Assembly (NCBI GenBank): GCA_035480415.1
Contig: DATIHT010000090.1
Location: 1 to 12,532, forward strand
Length of the DNA: 12,532 bases
Origin: DATIHT01 sp035480415
Lineage (GTDB): Bacteria; Patescibacteriota; Microgenomatia; Curtissbacterales; GWA2-41-24
Direction: 5' to 3'
In this document: one piece after another, positions 5,151 to 11,271 of the stretch
How the letters are laid out: every line of letters begins with the position of its first letter
Numbering within the stretch: position 1 is the stretch's first letter
Translations under genes and position numbers: made by a program
The notes under the pieces: model-generated
The model's database searches: none
The model's input: only the letters and a program-made list of their open reading frames with translations
What the model was told of the DNA's origin: nothing

Positions 5151-7475
5151 TTATTTTTTCCCTTTATCGTCACTTTTGGTTTGAGTTTGAGGTTGGGCAG
5201 GTGTCGGTGCCGGCGCCGAGGGTTGGGTTGGTTTTTGGTTGTTTGTACTTTTGTTGTTTTGTGCAGGTGCCGGCGTTGAGCTAACTTTTTTACCAACGTC
5301 TTCTTTTTTCTGAACAGTCTGAATTGTTGTTCCTTTAATCACTTGCGGCTGGATCGAAGATTGTGGCTGTTGCGTTTGGCTCTTTTTGGCGTCTGGCGAA
5401 TTAACAGAAGAGTTAGACTGTTTTGGTGCAGTTGCAGATGAAGGCGCAGGCTGCAACTGTGGCTGTGGCGACGAGGAAGAAGCCGGAGACAAATTGTTTG
5501 CCGGGCTATTGCTATTTTGCGGTTGTTGCCCACTTACGTTTTCGCCCCTTACCACCACCACATCGTTTGGTTTTATTTGGTCAAGGGTAATGTTTGTACC
5601 GTCTCCTTTGATTATGGTTTTGGGTGTAATGTTAACCTGAATTGGTACGCCGTTTTCCGAAACAACCATCGTTTTGTCTTCTTTATTTACCTTTAGGACA
5701 ATAGAAGGCTGAGGGGCAACAAGCTGTTTGGGCAAGTTCGTGAGAACAAAAGAAGCATTAAATGTATTCTTGCCATCGGATGAGCCGAATAAAGCAATTG
5801 TACTTCCTGGTGTAATTGCTCCTTTTTTGGTATTTGTGTTGTCCTGGCTTTTATCCTTAACCTTAATATCTTTTGTAATTGCAACTGTAACGTCTTGGCC
5901 GTCTGGAGTTTTTATTGTTAAGTTCGAATCGGAAACGTCTGTGACATCTCCAATTAATGGTTTTTGGGAAAGACTTGTTGCACTTACAGCCTGCGGAATT
6001 TTTGGCTGCACTTGTGCTAGAGTTTCGCGAGCCTGTTTTGCAATAGTCTTTATTGTTTGGTCCCGCTGGCTTTTGTCACTTGATGTTAACCCCTGGCCCA
6101 GAAGCGTGAACCTTGTTTCCGAAATTGCCTGAATTGCACTTTGAGTTTTGGAATCGCCACTTAACTTCTCGGACTGCGCAGTTTTGTCGAGTTGGCCCTG
6201 AACTTTTACCAGGGTTGCAGTTGCAAGTTGAGTTTTACCCCTTGCTGTAAGATCGCTCGCCTCTGCAAGTTTCAGGTTCATACCATCTAAATCTTTTTGA
6301 GTTTTGTCTTGGAAGACTCCGCGTACCAGTTGACTTGCACTTATCAAAAAATGCACAGGTGAATCCGCCGGAATTAAAACACTGGGCAAATTTTGCCTGC
6401 TTACGTCAAGCGACAAATCGCTGGGTTTTATTCCCAAATCTGCAGCGTTGATGGAAGGAATTGGCACGTCTGAAACATCTTTGGTTCCTAGTAGATTTTG
6501 TTCCTGGTCGATGTTTAAAACTAAGGGGTCTATGGGCCAGTTAAAATTTTGCGATGTTGAATCTTGAATTTCTGCTCCAACCAAATCGTAGTTTTTAGTA
6601 TAAATTAGGTCTGATATATGGGCAATAATGTCCGGGTCTCCAAGGTTGGAAAATACCGAAAGTATGTAGGCACTTTGTGGCGTCGACACAATACCTCCGT
6701 CGTGGTACAGCGGGTCCAAATCGCCAGTTTTGTGGGCAACTTTTACATCTTTTGGCAAAAGCAGGGGAATCATGTTATTTATTTTTTGCATGGAAAAAGT
6801 TTCAAAAAGAGCATCTGCTCCAGGTACTTGTTTTTGTCTTATCATCTCAAAAGCACTTGCGTAATCTGAAGCAGTTGTTGTGTTAATTCCATAACCTTCA
6901 ACGTTTAACTCGGATTGCGCCTGGTTATAGTCCAGGTTTAGTTTGGATCCGATTGTGGAATGTGTCAGTCCAAGCGACTGAATGTATTTAGAAACTTCTT
7001 GCCTGTCCAAAACATCCAAGAGCACGTTATAGGCAGTATTGTCGCTTTGGGTGATCATCTGCACAATAAGCCTATCAACAGAAACTGTTTGTCCTTCTGA
7101 TAGTGTTGGCAATTCTTCTGTATCCAGTTCTGTTGGAACAACGTTTATTGGGTCTATAAAAATCTGGTCATCTAAGCTTAACTGGCCTTTATTTATTTTG
7201 TAGTAGGCGTACATTGCAACATAAGTTTTAACAGTACTTGCCGGCAACCATTGTTTGTCTTTGTTAATCTCGACAACATTTTCACCGTACTGGTCGAAAG
7301 AATCTACGCTTATACTGGTTAAATAATGACGCAGAGCCAAATCTGCATACACAGCGTCTTCTAGGGTGATGTTTGTATCCGTTTGTATGGTTTGTGCTTT
7401 TGTTGTATTTGTGAAATTTAAGGAGATAAAGGCGAATAAAATAACTGCGACTGCAGCAAACAGTTTTTGCCTCAT
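5151..7475 (-). CDS. Secreted serine hydrolase (beta-lactamase/D-Ala-D-Ala peptidase fold) with DUF5667- and DUF5666-like regions
   Basis: A 774-residue exported protein. Signal peptide at 1-28 (AKA-like site KAQ). Residues about 38-300 are a class A beta-lactamase/penicillin-binding fold. They contain STVK (80-83) with nucleophile Ser80 and Lys83, SDN (144-146) and KTG (249-251). In the omega-loop region the segment AQSELN (186-191) aligns with the usual EPELN, placing Gln187 where the deacylating glutamate of true beta-lactamases sits; a peptidase-like or non-lactamase role is therefore more likely. Residues about 364-490 are helical and resemble DUF5667 (DSPVHFLISASQ at 371-382). Residues 505-580 and 590-648 look like two DUF5666-type beta units. 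The rest, 650-774, is a Pro/Gln/Ser/Lys tail, probably disordered and possibly wall-associated. First gene of the envelope operon, with a promoter just upstream. Domain names beyond the hydrolase are by eye. Confidence 0.87.
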   Translation of the reverse strand: MRQKLFAAVAVILFAFISLNFTNTTKAQTIQTDTNITLEDAVYADLALRHYLTSISVDSFDQYGENVVEINKDKQWLPASTVKTYVAMYAYYKINKGQLSLDDQIFIDPINVVPTELDTEELPTLSEGQTVSVDRLIVQMITQSDNTAYNVLLDVLDRQEVSKYIQSLGLTHSTIGSKLNLDYNQAQSELNVEGYGINTTTASDYASAFEMIRQKQVPGADALFETFSMQKINNMIPLLLPKDVKVAHKTGDLDPLYHDGGIVSTPQSAYILSVFSNLGDPDIIAHISDLIYTKNYDLVGAEIQDSTSQNFNWPIDPLVLNIDQEQNLLGTKDVSDVPIPSINAADLGIKPSDLSLDVSRQNLPSVLIPADSPVHFLISASQLVRGVFQDKTQKDLDGMNLKLAEASDLTARGKTQLATATLVKVQGQLDKTAQSEKLSGDSKTQSAIQAISETRFTLLGQGLTSSDKSQRDQTIKTIAKQARETLAQVQPKIPQAVSATSLSQKPLIGDVTDVSDSNLTIKTPDGQDVTVAITKDIKVKDKSQDNTNTKKGAITPGSTIALFGSSDGKNTFNASFVLTNLPKQLVAPQPSIVLKVNKEDKTMVVSENGVPIQVNITPKTIIKGDGTNITLDQIKPNDVVVVRGENVSGQQPQNSNSPANNLSPASSSSPQPQLQPAPSSATAPKQSNSSVNSPDAKKSQTQQPQSSIQPQVIKGTTIQTVQKKEDVGKKVSSTPAPAQNNKSTNNQKPTQPSAPAPTPAQPQTQTKSDDKGKK

Positions 7476-7481
7476 AGTTTG

Positions 7482-7509
7482 ACTATAACAGAGATTAGTT
7501 CGTTTACAA
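7482..7509 (-). promoter_or_regulatory. Promoter of the envelope operon
   Basis: The minus strand reads TTGTAA (7504-7509), a 16-base spacer, then TATAGT (7482-7487) preceded by TGT, an extended -10. The -10 ends six bases before the ATG at 7473-7475, so transcription would begin at or next to the start codon. The gene has no Shine-Dalgarno, consistent with a leaderless mRNA. Confidence 0.6.
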
Positions 7510-7565
7510 AGGCCATATTGATTAGCCCCAAAAAAAGTGCAAGTATTAAATTACTGGTAGAAAAT

Positions 7566-7958
7566 ATGAAAAGAAGACCTCTTTACTATTTGTCCACAAT
7601 TCTACTGTTTTTTTATTTTATTTTTTCTGCTTGGGAACTTATGGTGCTGTTGCAGGACAAAAAAAGGTTAGTTCAAATCCCTTTGGTAATTTTGGTTTTT
7701 TTCATCTCTACAATTCTGCCCTACTGGATTGTTAGATATACTCCCTCTTCTAAAAAATCGGCCCTTAAAAATATTACTTTTGGCGCCCAAATGATTATTC
7801 TTTTTTGGCTTTTGTTGGTTTTGGTGTTTTTTGGCTTGAGAGTTTTGAATTTTTGTTCCGGTTTTAGTTGCTGGTACCCATTAATACCGGTCATTTGGTT
7901 TGCGCCAATTTTTATTCTCTCCCTAATTGCTCTTTTTACTTTGAAAAATAAACGATAA
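7566..7958 (+). CDS. Small multi-pass membrane protein, about 130 residues, unknown
   Basis: Starting at ATG 7566 the protein is 130 residues, beginning MKRRPLYYLSTILL. It is almost entirely hydrophobic, with helices near residues 8-28, 36-56, 70-93 and 103-125, basic loops (DKKR, SSKKS) and a basic end (LKNKR). Two cysteines (97 and 102) lie in the short loop before the last helix, and could pair if that loop is outside. The frame is open further upstream to 7467, but that extension is polar, overlaps the divergent hydrolase gene and its promoter, and would not put a signal peptide at the N-terminus, so the later ATG with its KRR start is preferred. No ribosome binding site is clear. I do not recognise the family. 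It is followed after 71 bases by the YggT-like gene, which has its own promoter. Confidence 0.62.
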   Translation: MKRRPLYYLSTILLFFYFIFSAWELMVLLQDKKRLVQIPLVILVFFISTILPYWIVRYTPSSKKSALKNITFGAQMIILFWLLLVLVFFGLRVLNFCSGFSCWYPLIPVIWFAPIFILSLIALFTLKNKR

Positions 7959-7977
7959 TCCTAATTTACGTTCGATT

Positions 7978-8023
7978 TTGGCAAAAACTCTATTGTGTTA
8001 TATTTAATGTAGGTAGGAGGTGA
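7978..8023 (+). promoter_or_regulatory. Promoter and strong ribosome binding site of the YggT-like gene
   Basis: TTGGCA (7978-7983) is followed by an extended -10, TGT-TATATT (7996-8004); the spacer of 15 bases is short but the TGn element can compensate. Transcription would begin near 8011. TAGGAGGTGA (8014-8023) is a near-perfect Shine-Dalgarno ending six bases before the ATG at 8030, the strongest in the window. Confidence 0.55.
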
Positions 8024-8029
8024 TTTTTT

Positions 8030-8389
8030 ATGGAAGATAATGTAAAAGTAGAAGCTGAAAAGGTAGCTACTCCAGCACAACAGACTGTTGTGCCAAAAAG
8101 TGCTTTCAAAACATATCAAATAATTTATTACATTCTTGGAATTATTGAGATCCTACTAGGATTTAGATTTGTACTGAAGCTACTTGGAGCAAACCCCACT
8201 GGCTTTGTAAGCTTTATATATTCCCTGTCGGGAGTATTTATGGCACCATTTCGTGCAGTTTTCCCAACTGCAGCACAAGGTGGAAACGTTTTGGAGTGGT
8301 CTGTTGCACTGGCGGCGGTTGTGTATTTGGTTGTTGCTTGGGGACTTGCTAGTCTTTTAAAAATAGTAACTGAAAAGCACGTTGCTTAA
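8030..8389 (+). CDS. YggT-like small membrane protein
   Basis: A 119-residue protein with a polar 25-residue start, a helix at about 29-52 (YQIIYYILGIIEILLGFRFV) and a second at about 88-110. Between them lie FVSFIYSLSGVFMAPFRAVF (59-78) and a short polar loop. The IYxLS...MAPFRAVFP segment matches the YggT family, whose hallmark is a re-entrant-looking region ending in PFR before the second helix. YggT proteins are integral membrane proteins often encoded near cell-division genes (for example in the sepF neighbourhood of Gram-positive bacteria), with a poorly defined role in division, membrane or osmotic physiology. Its location less than 2.2 kb from ftsZ is consistent with that but on the opposite strand. 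The start is fixed by an excellent Shine-Dalgarno. It appears to be the most efficiently translated gene of this block. Confidence 0.75.
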   Translation: MEDNVKVEAEKVATPAQQTVVPKSAFKTYQIIYYILGIIEILLGFRFVLKLLGANPTGFVSFIYSLSGVFMAPFRAVFPTAAQGGNVLEWSVALAAVVYLVVAWGLASLLKIVTEKHVA

Positions 8390-8474
8390 GATCAACTCTT
8401 ATAAAAGGTGTTATTTTCTTAAGATTTATTAATCCTAGGTTTTTTTGTGCTTGAAGAATTCGTGCTCATTATTT

Positions 8475-8524
8475 CAACTACAAGTATGTTGCGAGCGACA
8501 AGTACTTCTATAAGTTGTAGTATG
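8475..8524 (+). other. Potential structured leader upstream of the LapA-like gene
   Basis: The 160-base gap between the YggT-like and LapA-like genes holds nested inverted repeats. ACTACAA (8477-8483) pairs with TTGTAGT (8515-8521), AAGTA (8482-8486) can pair with TACTT (8503-8507), and GTTG (8488-8491) with CGAC (8496-8499) around a CGAG loop. The second pairing shares two bases with the first, so the arms may be alternative. ACAAGTA also occurs twice (8481-8486 region and 8498-8504). No T-run follows, so it is not a plain terminator. It could be a leader regulating the downstream gene or chance; no known riboswitch or T-box pattern is recognised. Confidence 0.3.
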
Positions 8525-8549
8525 GGTGTAAGTTCTGTTTTGTAAAAAT

Positions 8550-8888
8550 ATGATTGTTATTATCTTTTCTGTTATTGTCGGCCTGATACTTTCTTACTTA
8601 GTAACTGAGGCAGGATCAACTGCAACAATACACCTTGGTTCTTATATTTTTAATCAAGTTCCCCTCTCCGCTGTCATATTTATTTCGATAGTCTTTGGCA
8701 TACTACTTGCAAGCTTTAATACTCTCAAAAATATATTCCAGTCTAAAATGATGATTTTCTGGCAAAGGCGAGATCTGGAAAAAACTAATAAGGTAGTTGA
8801 TGAATTAAGCTTAAAAGTAGACAAGCTAGAGGAAGAAAAATCCGAACTTAAGACAAAGCTCAAGGGATCGGTTAAAGTTGATAAATAA
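8550..8888 (+). CDS. LapA-domain-like membrane protein with C-terminal coiled coil
   Basis: A 112-residue protein with helices at about 2-18 and 38-57 separated by a short strand-like segment (ATIHLGSYIFNQVPL), then a charged heptad-rich tail (about 73-107, LEKTN...VDELSLKVDKLEEEK) predicted as a coiled coil. This layout (helix, beta-like N...V/I-LG...VPLS, helix, coiled coil) is that of the LapA/DUF1049 domain. In proteobacteria LapA works with LapB in regulating lipopolysaccharide synthesis. Nothing else here suggests lipopolysaccharide, so the protein is better viewed as a general member of the fold than an LPS factor. The ATG has no Shine-Dalgarno. Its last 11 bases overlap the TTG start of the next gene, so the two are translationally linked. 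Confidence 0.65.
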   Translation: MIVIIFSVIVGLILSYLVTEAGSTATIHLGSYIFNQVPLSAVIFISIVFGILLASFNTLKNIFQSKMMIFWQRRDLEKTNKVVDELSLKVDKLEEEKSELKTKLKGSVKVDK

Positions 8889-9393
8889 TATACCCTCTCC
8901 AATATCTGAACAATCCTTAGAGGCTGCTGGCAAGGCTGAAAATATCAAAAACCAGGCTGAAAAAAAAGAACTGGACAAGCAAAAGGTAAACGAGCTTGTC
9001 AAAATGTCCAACAGGTGCATTATTAAGATTTCTTCGGCATTTCCCTGGAACTTGTTCCCCAACACTATCGAGGTTGAGGAAAGTCGAGTTACTTTTATCA
9101 CACGCCAGTTACTCTCGTCTCAATCCCACAGCGTTGAAATAAAAGACATTTCTAATGTTTTTCTAGAATCTTCTCTTCTTTTTTCAACAATTCAGGTTGT
9201 TTCTCGTACATTTATCAAAAACAATATTAAGATTAATTACCTTCACAAGGGAAAAGCTAAAAAAGTAAAAATGATTATTGAAGGTTTGAGAACTTTTGAT
9301 ACTAATAATATCGATACATCCAACTATGAAATAGGTGAGTTAATAAGTAAACTAAGCGAATTACATACTAACGAGTCTACACCTAACATTTAA
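8878..9393 (+). CDS. Bacterial PH-like domain protein, TTG start
   Basis: A 171-residue soluble protein. The N-terminal 45 residues are charged and helical (about 13-42, rich in Glu, Lys and Gln). Then comes a beta-rich region from CIIKISSAFPWNLFPNTIEV (47-66). It continues with short strands (SRVTFITRQLL, SVEIKDISNVFLE, IQVVSRTF, IKINYLH) and ends with helices near residues 130 and 150-160. This strand order resembles bacterial PH domains, and the FPxTIEVEE...IKDI...VSRTF...IKINYL pattern fits a group I associate with CPR genomes. The start is TTG at 8878-8880, overlapping the LapA-like gene by 11 bases, with GGGA about ten bases upstream. The alternative ATG at 9004 would remove the helical lead but keep the PH-like core. 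PH-like domains commonly mediate membrane or protein contacts, but no ligand can be inferred. It ends 12 bases from the convergent ftsZ stop. Confidence 0.68.
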   Translation: MINNIPSPISEQSLEAAGKAENIKNQAEKKELDKQKVNELVKMSNRCIIKISSAFPWNLFPNTIEVEESRVTFITRQLLSSQSHSVEIKDISNVFLESSLLFSTIQVVSRTFIKNNIKINYLHKGKAKKVKMIIEGLRTFDTNNIDTSNYEIGELISKLSELHTNESTPNI

Positions 9394-9405
9394 CTCTTTT
9401 TTGAA

Positions 9406-10509
9406 TTATCTTATTTGTCGAAGAAATGTTGGAACGTCGAATTCGTCGTCTTCGATTTGTTCTTCCTGGCCGGATTCGTGAGTTCCGACTTCTTGAATTT
9501 GGTCTTTTTCGGCATAATCCGCCTGCTGCGGGGCGATAGGTACAAAGCGGCGACGGGATTCATCAAAGCCGGTTGCAACAACCGTAACTTTAATTTGGTC
9601 TACTAATTTTTCGTCTATTGCTGCACCGAAAATTATTTGTGCATCTGGATCTGCCTCTGCAGTTATTACTTTGGCCGCTTCATCGACTTCGTTCATTGTC
9701 ATGTCCGGGCCACCGGTAATGTTAAATAGCACTCCCCTTGCACCTTCTATGGATGCGTCCAAAAGCGGCGATGCGATTGCCGAACGGGCTGCTGCTGTTG
9801 CTCTGTTTTCGCCCGTTGCAATACCAACACCCATAAGAGTGCTGCCTGCATCGTTCATTACAGATTTAACATCGGCAAAATCAACGTTAATTAAGCCAGG
9901 CATAACTATGATGTCCGAAATACCCTGAACACCTTGAGTTAAAACTGAGTCTGCAAGTTTGAATGCTTCCAGAAGCGAAACATTTTTGTCTACAACTTCT
10001 AAAAGTTTTTGGTTTGGGATAACAATTAATGTATCTACTTTATCTTTAAGATTAAAAATTCCGTCTTCTGCTGCGACCATTCTTCTGGTTCCTTCAAAAC
10101 CAAATGGCTTGGTAACAACTGCAACTGTTAAGATTCCGAGTTTTCTTGCCAGTTCGGCAATTATCGGGCCTGCGCCTGTTCCGGTTCCGCCGCCGGCACC
10201 ATAGGTTATAAAAATCATGTCTGCACCGGAAATTACTTCTTTAATTCTCTCTAGGGATTCTTGGGCTGCCTGCTCCCCGATTATCGGGTCGGCACCGGCA
10301 CCGAGACCTTTGGTAATCTGGTCGCCTATTTGTACTTTAGTCTGCGCATGGTTTGCCAATAAGTGTTGCTGATCCGTGTTAATCGCCACAAAATCCACAC
10401 CTTGGATTTGGGCATTTTCGATCATGGAATTTATTGCGTTGCAACCCGAACCGCCCACACCTAGGACTTTTATTTTGGCGAATTTATTAACGTCGGGTTT
10501 TATAAGCAT
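9406..10509 (-). CDS. ftsZ: Cell division protein FtsZ
   Basis: FtsZ is the tubulin-like GTPase that polymerises into the cytokinetic ring. This 367-residue copy is complete. The nucleotide-binding start is IKVLGVGGSGCNAINSMI (13-30). The tubulin signature GAGGGTGTGAG spans 104-114 (a G where many have A after TGTGA). The T7 catalytic loop is NVDFADVKSVMNDAGS (208-223) with Asn208, Asp210 and Asp213. The C-terminal subdomain runs to about residue 317, followed by a short linker of about 37 residues. The last residues, DEFDVPTFLRQIR (355-367), fit the conserved peptide (D-x-P-x-F-L-R) that binds FtsA and other partners. The gene has a 91-base upstream gap after the membrane-protein gene, with a candidate promoter. 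A GAGG lies 16 bases before the ATG, too far for a normal Shine-Dalgarno. It lies downstream of ftsA on the same strand, as usual. Confidence 0.98.
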   Translation of the reverse strand: MLIKPDVNKFAKIKVLGVGGSGCNAINSMIENAQIQGVDFVAINTDQQHLLANHAQTKVQIGDQITKGLGAGADPIIGEQAAQESLERIKEVISGADMIFITYGAGGGTGTGAGPIIAELARKLGILTVAVVTKPFGFEGTRRMVAAEDGIFNLKDKVDTLIVIPNQKLLEVVDKNVSLLEAFKLADSVLTQGVQGISDIIVMPGLINVDFADVKSVMNDAGSTLMGVGIATGENRATAAARSAIASPLLDASIEGARGVLFNITGGPDMTMNEVDEAAKVITAEADPDAQIIFGAAIDEKLVDQIKVTVVATGFDESRRRFVPIAPQQADYAEKDQIQEVGTHESGQEEQIEDDEFDVPTFLRQIR

Positions 10510-10557
10510 AGTGAGAAGTGTTCCGCCTCGATGGGCGAGACATGGTTAACGCGCTAC

Positions 10558-10586
10558 AATTTAACATACAGGTGAGGTGTTTGCAA
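10558..10586 (-). promoter_or_regulatory. Candidate promoter of ftsZ
   Basis: Minus strand TTGCAA (10581-10586), a 17-base spacer and TAAATT (10558-10563), four of six matches each. It would give a leader of about 40 bases, containing small inverted repeats such as CTCG/CGAG, before the ATG at 10509. Co-transcription from ftsA is equally possible, as no terminator is seen between the genes. Confidence 0.35.
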
Positions 10587-10600
10587 GAACAAAGACTAGG

Positions 10601-11242
10601 CTATTTGGAAGTTTTTTGTTGCCACCAGTTAACAAGGCGATCTTTATTGGCTTCGTTGAATTGCTCAACGCTTAAATTGAAGTCATTTACTACCGTTTCT
10701 GCTAAATGTTCCCAATAACCGGGGCCTTCAGCTCGGTTAGAATTGGTTTGAATATCTACGTCTCGATTGTAAAACTGACGTAAGTCATAAAATTCTACCA
10801 TTCCCAGTTTTTCTGTAGAATTATGTATAGCTATTTGCCTATTAATAGATCTAAAGTCACCAGAAGCTTTATTAAGTTCGTAGGTTGTAATTACTTTCTT
10901 GCCGTCAATTTCTTTAGTGACAGAAAAAGTGCCTAACTGTACCGTGGGAGATCGAGGAACTTCTTGGTAACTTCCTCTACCACCTGTCAGCATATTATTT
11001 AGAACAAGATCTAAATTCTGTACAAGAGCGTCTGCGGTGTCCCCTTGAATTCTTGCTACGGGCTCTTGTTTAAGAACTTGATAATTCTTAATTTCGTGGT
11101 CGTTGTTTTCAAGCTGCTCAGTGACTACCCATGTTCCGGCTACTCCAAGAGCTAGCCCAGCTATTCCACCCAACACAAATGGTCTGATTTTTTTCAAAGA
11201 GTCTACAATAGATGGGCTTGGTACCCTCTCTCTGTCTTGCAT
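10601..11242 (-). CDS. Unknown single-pass membrane protein encoded between ftsA and ftsZ
   Basis: A 213-residue protein I do not recognise. A short cytoplasmic N-terminus with basic residues (SLKKIRP, 15-21) is followed by one membrane helix at about 22-41 (FVLGGIAGLALGVAGTWVVT), giving an N-in, C-out topology. The remaining 170 residues form an extracytoplasmic mixed domain. Strand-like stretches VQLGTFSVTKEIDGKK and VITTYELN lie around 101-124. The C-terminal third is helical and aromatic (YWEHLAETVVNDFNLSVEQF, about 176-195, then RLVNWWQQ). There is no cysteine. It starts 29 bases after the ftsA stop and ends 91 bases before ftsZ, and many bacteria have these two genes adjacent. Its orientation and single-pass layout resemble bitopic division proteins such as FtsQ or ZipA in outline only; there is no sequence similarity that I can see. 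The coding call is strong, while any division role is inference from position. Confidence 0.8.
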   Translation of the reverse strand: MQDRERVPSPSIVDSLKKIRPFVLGGIAGLALGVAGTWVVTEQLENNDHEIKNYQVLKQEPVARIQGDTADALVQNLDLVLNNMLTGGRGSYQEVPRSPTVQLGTFSVTKEIDGKKVITTYELNKASGDFRSINRQIAIHNSTEKLGMVEFYDLRQFYNRDVDIQTNSNRAEGPGYWEHLAETVVNDFNLSVEQFNEANKDRLVNWWQQKTSK

Positions 11243-11271
11243 GTTTAGATTTTATTATTGTAGGTGGGCCT

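Noticed and set aside
5386..5640. Plus-strand Cys/Gly-rich frame opposite the hydrolase tail
   Set aside because: It mirrors the low-complexity Pro/Gln/Ser codons of the real gene; its composition is an artefact.
7467..7565. N-terminal extension of the multi-pass membrane protein to 7467
   Set aside because: It would overlap the divergent hydrolase start and its promoter, and is polar; the ATG at 7566 followed by KRR and a helix is a better start.
8421..8446. Possible terminator after the YggT-like gene (T7 run at 8440-8446)
   Set aside because: The preceding pairing AAGATT/AATCCT is short, A/T-rich and contains a mismatch; too weak to call.
10526..10529. GAGG upstream of ftsZ as a Shine-Dalgarno
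   Set aside because: It is 16 bases from the ATG, beyond normal spacing.
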